Part shown: positions 24,153-33,673 of the stretch, in pieces
Layout of the letters: every line of letters starts with the position of its first letter
Numbering within the stretch: position 1 is the first letter of the stretch
Source: Seohaeicola sp024304985
Lineage (GTDB): Bacteria; Pseudomonadota; Alphaproteobacteria; Rhodobacterales; Rhodobacteraceae
Assembly: GCF_028802875.1 (NCBI RefSeq)
Contig: NZ_JARAMP010000022.1
Span: 4,039 to 68,038 of the forward strand
Reading direction: 5' to 3'
DNA length: 64,000 bases
The notes under the pieces: model-generated
The model's input: the letters and a program-made list of their open reading frames with translations, nothing else
Told to the model about the DNA's origin: nothing
Database searches by the model: none
Made by a program: the position numbers and the translations under genes

Positions 24153-27100
24153 TCATTCCGCAGCAATCCCTTCCAGCCGGTCTTCCAGTTGATCCGCTGC
24201 TGCCTGCAAGGCAGCCAGCGTGGCGGCATCGGGTGTCCAATAGGCGCGATCGCTCGCCTCCAGCAGGCGATTGGCCATGCGGCTTGACGATGCGGGGTTC
24301 AGGTCGGCAAGACGCTTGCGCATCGCCTCATCCAGAACGAAAGTCTCGCTCAGCCTCTGATAGACCCAAGGCTCCACCTGTCCTGTCGTCGCGGACCACC
24401 CCATCGTATTCGTCACATGGGCTTCGATCTGGCGCACACCTTCAGCACCATGCGACAGAAGCGGTTCGAAGAAGCGCGGGTTCAGCGCGCGCGACCGTGT
24501 TTCCAGTGCAACCTGATCCTGAAGCGTACGGACCTTGCCCGCTCCTCGGGTCTGGTCGCTGATGTAAACGGCCGCCTCGGTTCCGCCGCGCGCCCGTTTT
24601 ACAGCGCGTGAGATCCCGCCAAGGGTGTCGAAGTAATGATCGACTGTCGTGACACCCAGTTCGACCGATTCAAGGTTCTGATAGGCAAGGTCGACATCCT
24701 TGAGCGCCTTTTGCAAAAGCGCGGCGTTCTGGGTGGCCTTCCCATTCACGCCGTAGGCAAAGCTTTTGCGCGCCTCATAGGCATCGGCCAGCTCATCCTC
24801 GTCACCGAAGGCCGAGCTGTCGACCAACTGGTTGACGTTCGACCCATAGGCTCCTTCGGCATTCGAGAAGACGCGCAGGGCGGCGGTTTCAAGATCACAG
24901 CCCATCTCGGCTGCATAAGCCAGCGCGTGGGCGCGGATGAAGTTCAGTTCCAGCGGTTCGTCAGCCTGCGCCGCACGCAACGCCGCTTCGGCCAGCATCC
25001 GGGTCTGCAAGGGCAGAAGGTCGCGGAAGATGCCAGAAAGGGTCATCACCACATCAATCCGTGCCCGGCCCAGTTCGGCTAGCGGGATCAGGTCGGCTCC
25101 TGACAACCGGCCAAAGCTGTCAAAGCGGGGCTTGGCCCCCATCAGTGCCAGCGCCTGCGCGATGGGGCCGCCATCGGATTTGATGTTGTCACTGCCCCAG
25201 AGAACCAGCGCCACAGTGCGCGGGATGGATTTATGCGTATCCAGCAATAGTTGCGCCTGCTTGAAGCCCTCGCGGCAGGCGAATTCGGTGGGCATGCGGA
25301 ACGGGTCGAAAGCGTGGATGTTGCGCCCCGTCGGCAGCACATCAGGCGAGCGGATCAGATCGCCCCCGGCCACAGGGGTGGTGAAACGTCCCCCCAACGC
25401 CCGCAAAAGGGCAGGGATCTCGTGATCCTGCTTCAACAGGGACTCAACCCGCGCCTTGGTCGGGGCATCGGCATCAGCCATCACGCGCAGATACTCGGCG
25501 CGCGCATTGTCGCTCAAGGGACGACCCAAAACATGCAGACCATCGGGGATCAGCGCGTTTTCGGTTTCCAGCAGTCGCAGCCAGAGGGCACCGGGCGCGG
25601 TATCGCCCATGTCGACGGCGCAGGCCTGTTCAGCGATCAGAAGTTCGATCTCGGCCCGTTCCCCAGCCTCGGGCGGCATGGCGCGCCAGCGGGTCAGGCT
25701 GTCCTTCAACTCGGCCAAACCCTTGTAAAGGCCGGACGCTGCCAAGGGTGGTGTCAGATGTGTGACCGTCACCGCACCCGAGCGCCGCTTGGCAAGTGTG
25801 GCTTCGGAGGGGTTGTTCGAGGCGTAGAGATAGACGTTGGGCATGTCCCCGATCAGCCGGTCGGGCCAGCAGCCCTCACCGACGCCGGCCTGTTTGCCGG
25901 GCATGAACTCCAGCGCGCCATGCATGCCGAAATGCAGCAGGACATCGGCGCGGAACGTGTTCTTCAGCCAGAGATAGAAAGTGGTAAATGCATGTGTCGG
26001 GGCAAAACCACGCTCGAACAGAAGGCGCATCGGGTCGCCCTCATAGCCAAAAGTCGGTTGCAGCCCGACAAAGACCTTGCCGAATTGCGCACCCAGCACG
26101 AAAACGCCGCGCCCGTCGCTTTGCACGCGGCCTGGCGCCGGGCCCCAGGCTTTCTCGATTTCGGACAACCAAGGTGTCTGTGCCACAATCTGATCCGCGC
26201 TGACATGCGCGGCCACATTCGCTTCCTGCCCGTATTGGCGGGCCGAACCTTGCAGAACCACCTCGCGCAACGCCTCGACCGTGGCGGGCGGGGTCAGGTC
26301 ATACCCTTGCGCCGCCAAGGCATGCAGGGTGTTGTGCAGAGACTCGAACACGCTCAGATAAGCCGCTGTGCCAGCCGCGCCTGCATTGGGCGGAAAGCCG
26401 AACAGGATGATCGCCAGTCTGCGATCCGCCGCCTGACTGCGGCGCAGCAGCGCCTGTTTCTCAACACGGGCGGCCAGTTTCTCGATCCGCTCGGGGCAGG
26501 GTGACATCTGTTTTGCAGTTGCCCCGTTCCGACAACGATGCGCGCAGCCGTTGCAACCATCCTCACCATGGCGGCCTGCGAAAACGGTCGGATTGGTCGC
26601 GCCATCCAGTTCGGGCAGGGCGATCAGCATGGTCGTCTCGATCGGGCCAAGACCACCTGTCGATCCGGCCCATTGACCGAGTGTCTGAAACTCCAGCGGG
26701 TGCGCGGCGATGTAGGGCACATCAAGCGCCGAGAGCACCTTCACGGCACTGTCATTGTCGTTATAGGCCGGCCCACCCACCAGCGAGAAACCAGTCAATG
26801 AGACCAGCGCATCAATCTGCGATACGCCGTTCTTGATGAAGTAGCCATCAATCGCAGGGCGCCCGTCCAGGCCCCCGGCGAAGGCGGGGATCACTCGCAG
26901 CCCGCGCGCCTCGAATGCACGGATCACCGCGTCATAATGAGCGGTATCCGAAGACAGCACATAGCTGCGCATCATCAGCAGACCGATCGTGGCGCGCGGC
27001 TTTGCAGGACCCGGCAGGTCAGCGGCATGCGTCGTGATCCGCGTCTCAAGATCGGGGTGATACAAGCCGCAATCAGGGTATTCCAACGGCTCGGGTGCGT

Positions 27101-27725
27101 CGGACCCCCGCCACTGATCAACCCGGCCATAGCGCGAGATCAGGAAACGGACCATGCCTTCGATGTTGTCGTCCGAACTGCCCAGCCAATATTGCATGAT
27201 CAGGAACCAGGCACGCAGGTCCTGTGCCTTGCCGGGAATGAACTTGAGGATGCGGGGCAGGCGGCGCAGCATCTTCATCTTGCTCTCGCCGCTTTCGGCC
27301 GAGGGTTTGGAGGTGCCGCGTAACTTCTTGATCAGCTTCATCGCCCCGGAGGCAGGCTTGGACATGTCCAGCGTCCCCATCCGGGTCAACTTGACGATCT
27401 GGGCATCGGCAATCACGCCAATCATCGCATCGCAATGATCGCGCCGCGCTTCCAGCGTCGGCAGGATCGCGTTGATATGCTCCTCAAGGAACAACAGGTT
27501 CGAGATGACGATATCGCCGGTTTCGATCGCCTTTTTCGCCGCAATCAATGCATCGGGACTTTCGCCCCATTCGGCGGCAGCATGCACACTCAGGCTGAGA
27601 CCCGGAAAATCCCGCGCCAACCGCTCACTGGCGCGGGCACAAGGACCTGCGGCATGGCTGTCCAAGGTCAGGATTACAACCCTGTAGCCCGGAAGGGGCG
27701 CGGCTATCATTCTATCATCGCGCAT
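24153..27725 (-). CDS. bchH: Magnesium chelatase subunit H
   Basis: Large porphyrin-binding subunit (1190 aa) of Mg-chelatase, committing protoporphyrin IX to bacteriochlorophyll. The N-terminus YRVVILTLDSHAAGPCARA and internal segments such as VLLHFGMHGALEFMPGKQ, NIHAFDPFRMPTEFAC and GSNVNQLVDSSAFGDEDELAD are characteristic. Length is normal. BchI and BchD partners are not in the window. The start ATG lies 11 bases inside bchB; an in-frame ATG at 27710 gives no overlap and is a close alternative. Confidence 0.97.
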   Translation of the reverse strand: MRDDRMIAAPLPGYRVVILTLDSHAAGPCARASERLARDFPGLSLSVHAAAEWGESPDALIAAKKAIETGDIVISNLLFLEEHINAILPTLEARRDHCDAMIGVIADAQIVKLTRMGTLDMSKPASGAMKLIKKLRGTSKPSAESGESKMKMLRRLPRILKFIPGKAQDLRAWFLIMQYWLGSSDDNIEGMVRFLISRYGRVDQWRGSDAPEPLEYPDCGLYHPDLETRITTHAADLPGPAKPRATIGLLMMRSYVLSSDTAHYDAVIRAFEARGLRVIPAFAGGLDGRPAIDGYFIKNGVSQIDALVSLTGFSLVGGPAYNDNDSAVKVLSALDVPYIAAHPLEFQTLGQWAGSTGGLGPIETTMLIALPELDGATNPTVFAGRHGEDGCNGCAHRCRNGATAKQMSPCPERIEKLAARVEKQALLRRSQAADRRLAIILFGFPPNAGAAGTAAYLSVFESLHNTLHALAAQGYDLTPPATVEALREVVLQGSARQYGQEANVAAHVSADQIVAQTPWLSEIEKAWGPAPGRVQSDGRGVFVLGAQFGKVFVGLQPTFGYEGDPMRLLFERGFAPTHAFTTFYLWLKNTFRADVLLHFGMHGALEFMPGKQAGVGEGCWPDRLIGDMPNVYLYASNNPSEATLAKRRSGAVTVTHLTPPLAASGLYKGLAELKDSLTRWRAMPPEAGERAEIELLIAEQACAVDMGDTAPGALWLRLLETENALIPDGLHVLGRPLSDNARAEYLRVMADADAPTKARVESLLKQDHEIPALLRALGGRFTTPVAGGDLIRSPDVLPTGRNIHAFDPFRMPTEFACREGFKQAQLLLDTHKSIPRTVALVLWGSDNIKSDGGPIAQALALMGAKPRFDSFGRLSGADLIPLAELGRARIDVVMTLSGIFRDLLPLQTRMLAEAALRAAQADEPLELNFIRAHALAYAAEMGCDLETAALRVFSNAEGAYGSNVNQLVDSSAFGDEDELADAYEARKSFAYGVNGKATQNAALLQKALKDVDLAYQNLESVELGVTTVDHYFDTLGGISRAVKRARGGTEAAVYISDQTRGAGKVRTLQDQVALETRSRALNPRFFEPLLSHGAEGVRQIEAHVTNTMGWSATTGQVEPWVYQRLSETFVLDEAMRKRLADLNPASSSRMANRLLEASDRAYWTPDAATLAALQAAADQLEDRLEGIAAE

Positions 27726-29259
27726 AATGGGCTTTTGCCTCGTAGAGCGTATCGACGCTGATTTCCTGAAGGCCTTTTTGCTGTGCGAAGGTCTCAGTGT
27801 TGCGGCGGGCCTTACCGCGCACGAAAAAGGGGATCTTCTTCAATTCCCGTTCCGCATCAGAAAGCCAGATGACCTCACCAGACTGTAGCGCCGCAGCCTG
27901 GGCATTCGCGGCCAGAACCGGCTCGACCTCAAATTCGGGGGCCGCAACTGCCTTGCCACCGTGATGGCTTGCACCGGCGGCGTCGTGAAACTCAAAATCC
28001 TCGCGGAACATATGCAAAAGATGCTCTTCCAGACCCATCACGAGCGGGTGGACCCAAGTGTCGAAGATCACATTCGCACCCTCGAACCCCATTTGGGGGC
28101 TGTAACGGGCGGGGAAGTCCTGAACATGGACAGGGGCTGAAATGACGGCGCAGGGAATACCCAGACGCTTTCCGATATGACGCTCCATCTGTGTGCCAAG
28201 AATCATCTCTGGGGAAGCCGCCTCGATCGCGGCTTCGACTTCCAGATAATCCTCGGTGATGAGAGCGGTCAGACCGAAATCCTTGGCTACAGCGCGGATC
28301 TCGCGGGCCATCTCGCGGTTGTAGCAGCCAAGGCCGACCACTTCGAAACCCATCTCGTCGCGCGCAATGCGCGCAGCGGCCTTCACATGGGTGCCATCCC
28401 CGAACAGAAATACCCGTTTTCCAGTCAGATAGGTGCTGTCCACGGAAGACGAATACCACGGCAGGCGCAGGCGGCTTTCGTCCACTTTCGGTGAAAGGCC
28501 GGTGATCGCGGCCACTTCCGCAAGGAAATCACGTGTTGCCCCCACCCCGATGGGGATGGTCTTGGTAAAGGGCAGACCCAGATCACGCTCCATCCAGCGA
28601 CACGCACTTTCACCGGTTTCCGGATACATAAGAACGTTGAAATGTGCGGCCCCCAGTCGTGCGATGTCGGAGGGCGTTGCACCCATCGGCGCGCAGACAT
28701 TGATCTCGATACCCATGTCGGACAGCAGACCCGTCAGTTCCTCGATATCGTCGCGGTGACGGTATCCCAGAGCGGTTGCGCCGATCAGGTTGCAGGTAAT
28801 GCGGTCGGTCTTCGCGACAGGCTTGGCCAGATGACGGACGATCTGAAAGAAGGTCTCATCCGCGCCGAAGTTTTCCTTGCGCTGATAGCTGGGCAGTTCC
28901 AGCGCGATGATCGGCACCGGCAAACCCATTGTTTCGGCCATGCCGCCCGGATCGTCCTGAATCAGCTCGGCGGTGCAGGAGGCGCCGACGATGATCGCCT
29001 CGGGCTTGAACCGCTCATAGGCCTCACGGCAGGCATCCTGAAACAGTTGCGCCGTGTCGGACCCCAGATCGCGGGCCTGAAAGGTAGTATAGGTCACAGG
29101 CGGGCGGTGGTTGCGCCGCTCGATCATCGTGAACAGCAGATCGGCATAGGTATCGCCCTGCGGTGCGTGCAGAACGTAATGCAGCCCCTTCATCGCCGTC
29201 GCGACGCGCATCGCCCCCACATGGGGCGGGCCTTCATAGGTCCAGACCGTCAGTTTCAT
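27715..29259 (-). CDS. bchB: Protochlorophyllide reductase subunit BchB
   Basis: Catalytic subunit (514 aa) of dark-operative protochlorophyllide oxidoreductase, related to NifK. It starts at MKLTVWTYEGPPH, overlapping the bchN stop (ATGA). The cluster ligands known for the Rhodobacter enzyme are in place: Asp36 (GDTYADLLF) and Cys95 (VGASCTAEL). The C-terminal region ends in a small PCP_red domain (ERELKKIPFFVRGKARRNTE). It forms a heterotetramer with BchN and takes electrons from BchL. Confidence 0.96.
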   Translation of the reverse strand: MKLTVWTYEGPPHVGAMRVATAMKGLHYVLHAPQGDTYADLLFTMIERRNHRPPVTYTTFQARDLGSDTAQLFQDACREAYERFKPEAIIVGASCTAELIQDDPGGMAETMGLPVPIIALELPSYQRKENFGADETFFQIVRHLAKPVAKTDRITCNLIGATALGYRHRDDIEELTGLLSDMGIEINVCAPMGATPSDIARLGAAHFNVLMYPETGESACRWMERDLGLPFTKTIPIGVGATRDFLAEVAAITGLSPKVDESRLRLPWYSSSVDSTYLTGKRVFLFGDGTHVKAAARIARDEMGFEVVGLGCYNREMAREIRAVAKDFGLTALITEDYLEVEAAIEAASPEMILGTQMERHIGKRLGIPCAVISAPVHVQDFPARYSPQMGFEGANVIFDTWVHPLVMGLEEHLLHMFREDFEFHDAAGASHHGGKAVAAPEFEVEPVLAANAQAAALQSGEVIWLSDAERELKKIPFFVRGKARRNTETFAQQKGLQEISVDTLYEAKAHYAR

Positions 29260-30542
29260 TCCGCGGCCTCCAGCTTGAGCAGGCCACGACGGCGCAGCGG
29301 GCGCGAGAAGAGCCCGGCCAGATCGCCCGCCTGTTCGTAGAAATGCACAGGCGTGAACACCAGCTCGATGGCCCATTTCGTGGCCAGCCCTTCGGCCTCC
29401 AGCGGATTGGCAAGGCCAAGCCCGCAAACCGTCAGATCAGGGCGGGCGGCGCGGCAACGGTCGAGTTGCAGATCAACGTCCTGTCCCTCGCTGAGGGTCG
29501 GACCTTCGACCAGAAGGTCCAGATCCGGACCGACGATGTTCTGATGGATATAGGGCGCACCCACTTCGATGGCGGTCATGCCGCATTCACGGGTCAGGAA
29601 CCGCGCCAGTGGAATTTCCAGCTGGCTGTCGGGAAAGAAGAAGATCGTCTTGCCGCGCAGCGCCTCGGACGCCTGCGCCACCGCACGGCGCGCCCGGTCG
29701 CGTGGAGCGGCGGTCACACGGTCAAAGACCTCCTGCGTCACGCCGAATTCTTCGGCAATCGCGCCCAGCCATGCAGTTGTTCCTTCCTCTCCAAACGGGA
29801 AGGGTGCAGGAATGTGGCGCGCACCGCGCCGTTCAAGCGCAGCGTGCGTATCCCCAAGGAAAGGCTGGGTCAAAGCAAAGACCGTGTTTTCACCTACACC
29901 GAACTGATCAGCGGCGCGGTGAGCGGGCAGGACACGAATTGGCCCGATGCCCATCTGCGTCAACAGGCCAATTGCCTGCTGCTCGACCACGTCTGGAAGG
30001 GCACCAACCAGCATCAACTCGCGTGCCGTCGATTCCGGCAGAACCGGCACCATCGATGCAAGGCAGGCATCCTCGCCTTGGGTAAAGGTCGTTTCGATCC
30101 CCGAACCTGAGAAGTTGAGCACCCGGACATGTGGCGCGTAAGTCTGAGTCATCCGCTCGGCGGCACGTGCCAGATCCAGCTTGATCACTTCAGAGGGGCA
30201 GGAACCGACAAGGAAGAGTTGCTTGATGTCAGGCCGACGTGACAGAAGTTTTGCCACGACCGAATCCAGCTCGTCCTGCGCGTCGGCCATTCCCGCCAGA
30301 TCCGTTTCTTCGAGAATCGCTGTCCCGAAGCGAGGTTCGGCAAAGATCATCACGCCCGCCGCACTCTGCAAAAGATGCGCGCAGGTCCGCGATCCGATGA
30401 CCAGAAAAAAGGCATCCTGCATCTTGCGATGCAGCCAGATGATGCCGGTCAGACCGCAGAAAACTTCGCGCTGGCCGCGCTGCTTCAGAACGGGCGTTTC
30501 GCGGCATCCGGTGGTCTTGGGAAGGGGGCTGTTCAGGGTCAT
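29256..30542 (-). CDS. bchN: Protochlorophyllide reductase subunit BchN
   Basis: NifD-like subunit (428 aa) of the dark protochlorophyllide reductase. The cluster Cys residues are at 29 (REVFCGLTG), 54 (GSRTCAHLL) and 115 (VGSCPSEV). The start at MTLNSPLPKT overlaps the bchF stop (ATGA); longer in-frame starts upstream would run through bchF and are discarded. Gene order bchF-bchN-bchB-bchH-bchL is that of nearly all purple photosynthesis clusters. Confidence 0.96.
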   Translation of the reverse strand: MTLNSPLPKTTGCRETPVLKQRGQREVFCGLTGIIWLHRKMQDAFFLVIGSRTCAHLLQSAAGVMIFAEPRFGTAILEETDLAGMADAQDELDSVVAKLLSRRPDIKQLFLVGSCPSEVIKLDLARAAERMTQTYAPHVRVLNFSGSGIETTFTQGEDACLASMVPVLPESTARELMLVGALPDVVEQQAIGLLTQMGIGPIRVLPAHRAADQFGVGENTVFALTQPFLGDTHAALERRGARHIPAPFPFGEEGTTAWLGAIAEEFGVTQEVFDRVTAAPRDRARRAVAQASEALRGKTIFFFPDSQLEIPLARFLTRECGMTAIEVGAPYIHQNIVGPDLDLLVEGPTLSEGQDVDLQLDRCRAARPDLTVCGLGLANPLEAEGLATKWAIELVFTPVHFYEQAGDLAGLFSRPLRRRGLLKLEAAE

Positions 30543-31027
30543 GCGGTTCCCTCTGCCTGCAAGCGTGCGGCCCGCAGTTTGAGCAGGAACTGACCTGCGT
30601 TGATGACGTATGCGGCATAGGCGGCAAGAGCCAGGATCATCAGGTCCACGGGGACGAGTGATCCGGTGTAAAGTGCCCAAACATAAGCAGAATGCAGCGC
30701 GATGACGGCGAAACTGAACACGTCTTCCCAGAAGAAGGCAGGGGCGAAAAGATACTGTCCGAAAACCACCTTCTCCCAGATCGCGCCGGTCACCATGATG
30801 AGGTAGAGAAACCCTGTTTTGATCAGGATCGACAGGGTCGCTGCCTCATATCCCAGGCCGGTCAGAAGATAGCGCAGGACCAGCCCCAGAGAGACGAGGA
30901 AAACCAGGAACTGGACTGGAGCAAGGATACCCTGAACCAGCGTCCAGATGGTGCTGTCGCGCCTCTGCCGCTCGGCCTCGGTATAGAGGCCGGTGCGGTC
31001 CGATTTGCCTGCAAGGCTGTGCGACAT
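30539..31027 (-). CDS. bchF: 3-vinyl bacteriochlorophyllide hydratase
   Basis: Membrane protein (about 162 aa) that hydrates the 3-vinyl group of chlorophyllide a/bacteriochlorophyllide, leading to the 3-acetyl group. Four hydrophobic helices and segments LVQGILAPVQFLVFLVSLGLVLRYL, GAIWEKVVFGQYLFAP and FFWEDVFSFAVIALH are typical. I start it at MSHSLAGKSD, preceded by GGAGTCGGGA; two upstream in-frame ATGs lie within six codons. First gene of the minus-strand operon, facing the PpsR boxes. Confidence 0.95.
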   Translation of the reverse strand: MSHSLAGKSDRTGLYTEAERQRRDSTIWTLVQGILAPVQFLVFLVSLGLVLRYLLTGLGYEAATLSILIKTGFLYLIMVTGAIWEKVVFGQYLFAPAFFWEDVFSFAVIALHSAYVWALYTGSLVPVDLMILALAAYAAYVINAGQFLLKLRAARLQAEGTA

Positions 31028-31080
31028 TCCCGACTCCATCCGCATGCTTCTCAGGAAGCGTAACGGCGTCAGGCTAAAAG

Positions 31081-31098
31081 TGTCAACTAAAACTTACA
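31081..31098. promoter_or_regulatory. PpsR/CrtJ box (TGT-N12-ACA), bchF side
   Basis: TGTCAACTAAAACTTACA is a perfect match to the PpsR/CrtJ consensus TGT-N12-ACA, 54 bases upstream of the bchF start. PpsR (encoded at 32146) represses bch genes under oxygen or light by binding pairs of such boxes. The near-match at 31122 is 41 bases away, giving a likely cooperative pair. Confidence 0.8.
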
Positions 31099-31121
31099 CA
31101 AACGTACTGTAAACCTGACGC

Positions 31122-31139
31122 TGTAAATCTAGGCTTACT
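31122..31139. promoter_or_regulatory. PpsR/CrtJ near-consensus box (TGT-N12-ACT)
   Basis: TGT at 31122-31124 and ACT at 31137-31139 are separated by exactly 12 bases, one mismatch from TGT-N12-ACA. The spacer is AT-rich like that of the perfect box at 31081. It may be the second site of a pair on the bchF promoter. Confidence 0.5.
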
Positions 31140-31223
31140 TTTAAGGAGACTTGCCCTAAAGCTATTAAAAACAGAGATTTACGCCAGATCACCTTCAGGC
31201 AGGCCGCGCAAAATCGACAATAC

Positions 31224-31241
31224 TGTCTATTATCTTTGACA
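31224..31241. promoter_or_regulatory. PpsR/CrtJ box (TGT-N12-ACA), ppaA side
   Basis: TGTCTATTATCTTTGACA is a second perfect TGT-N12-ACA palindrome, 26 bases before the first possible ppaA start. It suggests that the ppaA-ppsR operon is under PpsR control, that is, autoregulated, and that loops between this box and those at 31081/31122 could form. Confidence 0.75.
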
Positions 31242-31266
31242 TTTGACCTCTTAGACTGGACAATGC

Positions 31267-32145
31267 ATGGAGTCGGAGGTTTACTTTCAGCGCGCTGCGC
31301 CCGAAAACGTGGCGTCTGAGACCGGTCGCGGAGGGCATATGTCCAGAAGACCCAATCATAGGCAGACCAATGACGCGCCCCCCCCCGCGTTCAAGGGGAT
31401 GTTTCAAGTCGGCGATCTGGCTAACAGGGTCATCTCGGTGCTGCGCGAGCGGAGCATCGCTGAAAGGGCGCTTTTGTGCGACAGCCTCATCGACAGGCTT
31501 CTGACCGCCATCAGCGATCCACGCGGATTTGACGCGGAAGGCGCTATCGACATGCTGCGGGCCGCGCATCTGTCCGACAAGGACATCATCAGCTGTTACA
31601 TACCCGAAGCGGCGCGCCACCTTGGTTGCCGCTGGGATCAAAGCGAAATGAGCTTTGCACAGGTCACGACAGCCAGTGCACGCCTGCAGGACATGGTGCG
31701 GGTTTTGTCCTCGGATTGGTCTGAACGCAACGCGGGCAGGTCAACGGCTGATCAGTTGGGTGTTCTGCTCGTGATGTGCGAGAACGATACCCATACACTG
31801 GGATGCGCCAGTATAGCCGCATGCCTGCGCCATGAAGGTCACTCCGTTCGTTTGATCCTGTCGGCAACACAATTGGATTTCCGCAAGGCTTTGCGGCAGG
31901 ACTGGTATGATTTGATCATGTTTTCCTGCGCACGCGTTCAGGCACTTGAAACAATTGCTGAATTCGTTACACACGCTAGAACGTCCATTCGCAATGTTCC
32001 TCCGCTCATCCTGGGCGGGCTTGTTCTTACTCAGTTGGTGGACGCCAAGGACATAACTGGCGTGGACCTTGCAACGAATGACTTGCAGTTTGCCCTTAAA
32101 CTTTGCGACACCCGTGCGGTCGGCAAGAAACTCGTGGCAGAATAG
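31267..32145 (+). CDS. ppaA: Cobalamin-binding antirepressor PpaA/AerR
   Basis: Regulator (292 aa from the first ATG) of the PpaA/AerR family, which binds cobalamin and antagonises or modulates PpsR/CrtJ. An N-terminal helical region is followed by a B12-binding Rossmann-like domain with His176 in the HTLG motif. Members share WDxxxMSFAQVTxxSARLQ. A second in-frame ATG at 31339 has GGAGGG just before it, while 31267 has only a weak signal; Rhodobacter AerR is known in long and short forms, so both may be used. Stop codon and ppsR start are adjacent, indicating one operon. Confidence 0.92.
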   Translation: MESEVYFQRAAPENVASETGRGGHMSRRPNHRQTNDAPPPAFKGMFQVGDLANRVISVLRERSIAERALLCDSLIDRLLTAISDPRGFDAEGAIDMLRAAHLSDKDIISCYIPEAARHLGCRWDQSEMSFAQVTTASARLQDMVRVLSSDWSERNAGRSTADQLGVLLVMCENDTHTLGCASIAACLRHEGHSVRLILSATQLDFRKALRQDWYDLIMFSCARVQALETIAEFVTHARTSIRNVPPLILGGLVLTQLVDAKDITGVDLATNDLQFALKLCDTRAVGKKLVAE

Positions 32146-33564
32146 ATGACAAAGGGTGGATCCCATTTCTGGTCCAGTGGCTCTGTACCACTGATTGAAC
32201 CGGAATTTCTGCGCAGCATCATTGCGGCAGCGTCAGACATTGCTCTGGTCGTGTCGCGGGCTTGTGTGGTGGAATCCGTTCTGATCAACGCCAATGACAC
32301 CTCCTATGGCAATCTTGACCATTGGGAAGGGCGGCGGATTCAGCAGTTCCTGACAATGGAAAGCGTGCCCAAATTCGAAGCGGCCATGAAGCGCTTTGTC
32401 GATGGCGACGTAAACCTGCGCCCGATCGAGTTGAACCATTCCGACAATGCCGTCTGGGAATTCCCGATCCGCTACAGTTTCCATCGCATCGGGACGGATG
32501 GGCAGATCCTGATGCTGGGCCGCGACCTGCGTCTGATCGCGGAAACGCAGCAACACCTAGTTCAAGCACAGATGGCGCTGGAGCGCGGCTATGAAGCCCG
32601 GCGCGAATTTGACTCGCGTTATCGCCTGCTTCTGTCGACGACACGCGACGCCATTGTCTTTGTCTCGGTAGGCACCGGACGCATCAAGGATATCAACGAC
32701 CCAGCAGCAAGCCTTCTGGGCGCGTCGCGGGATGACCTGACCGGCGCGACATTCGCGCAGGAGTTCAAGGACAAGCGTAGCGGCGAATTCGTGGAATCAC
32801 TGGTCAATCTGGCGATTTCGGAATCCGTTTCGGATCTCGAAGTGCAGACCAGACGCAGTCGCAAACGTGTGACCGTCACGCCCACGGTGTTCCGTGCCGG
32901 CGGCGAACGTGTCCTGATCTGCCGCATGGACCCGGGTGAGGATGCCCGCGTCGTGGACGACCAACTCTCGGTGAACCTCTCCACGCTCTATCACAACGGG
33001 GCGGATGCAGTGGTGTTCACCGATTCCAAGGGCGTGATTGCTGCGGCCAATGACAGCTTCCTGAACATGGCCGATGCGGCCCATATGTCGGATGTCAAAG
33101 GACGCAGCCTATCTGATTTTCTGGCACGCGGTCAGATTGATCTGAACGTCCTGATCGATAACGCGCAGCGGTCTGGCAACATGCGGATGTATGCGACCCA
33201 GCTGGTGAATGACTATGGCGGCAAGGTTGCAATCGAAGTCGCAACAACATGGCTGAATGATCGCAGCAGCCCCGCAATCGCCTTTGTGATGCGCGATGTC
33301 AGCCGCGTGGATGCCGTGCGCAAGCCGGTAGCGACTGTCGATGAAGGCTCGCAACACAGCGTCATGGAACTCGTGGGCTCCGCTACTCTGAAAGAGATCG
33401 TCGCCGAGACAACTGATGTCGTCGAAAAGATGTGCATCGAGACCGCCGTGACCCTGACACGCAACAATCGCGTCGCTGCTGCCGAAATGCTGGGCCTGTC
33501 CCGGCAGAGCCTTTACGTGAAACTGCGTAAATACGGGCTTTTGAGCAAGGACGGCGAGGACTGA
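32146..33564 (+). CDS. ppsR: Photosynthesis gene repressor PpsR (CrtJ)
   Basis: Transcription factor (472 aa) repressing bch, crt and puc genes in response to oxygen and light. Visible are an N-terminal PAS-like region, a Gln-containing linker helix (about 135-160), PAS1 (about 160-270), PAS2 (about 280-390) and a Fis-type helix-turn-helix at the C-terminus (NRVAAAEMLGLSRQSLYVKL, 441-460). Cys259 and Cys430 correspond in position to the redox pair of Rhodobacter PpsR. It directly follows ppaA. Its predicted operators are found at 31081, 31224 and 33679. Confidence 0.96.
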   Translation: MTKGGSHFWSSGSVPLIEPEFLRSIIAAASDIALVVSRACVVESVLINANDTSYGNLDHWEGRRIQQFLTMESVPKFEAAMKRFVDGDVNLRPIELNHSDNAVWEFPIRYSFHRIGTDGQILMLGRDLRLIAETQQHLVQAQMALERGYEARREFDSRYRLLLSTTRDAIVFVSVGTGRIKDINDPAASLLGASRDDLTGATFAQEFKDKRSGEFVESLVNLAISESVSDLEVQTRRSRKRVTVTPTVFRAGGERVLICRMDPGEDARVVDDQLSVNLSTLYHNGADAVVFTDSKGVIAAANDSFLNMADAAHMSDVKGRSLSDFLARGQIDLNVLIDNAQRSGNMRMYATQLVNDYGGKVAIEVATTWLNDRSSPAIAFVMRDVSRVDAVRKPVATVDEGSQHSVMELVGSATLKEIVAETTDVVEKMCIETAVTLTRNNRVAAAEMLGLSRQSLYVKLRKYGLLSKDGED

Positions 33565-33673
33565 GGCAACCGCCTGTCCGCCTGTCACTCGTAAACAGTC
33601 TGCGACATTTCCACATCGTGTCTGGTCGTTGTTTTTCTTGCGCCGACTCGAATTGTAATGTCATAGTTTACAC

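Noticed and set aside
33654..33672. Second PpsR box before bchG (TGT and ACA with 13-base spacing)
   Set aside because: The known consensus has 12 bases; with 13 the half-sites fall on a different helical face, so I do not annotate it as a box.
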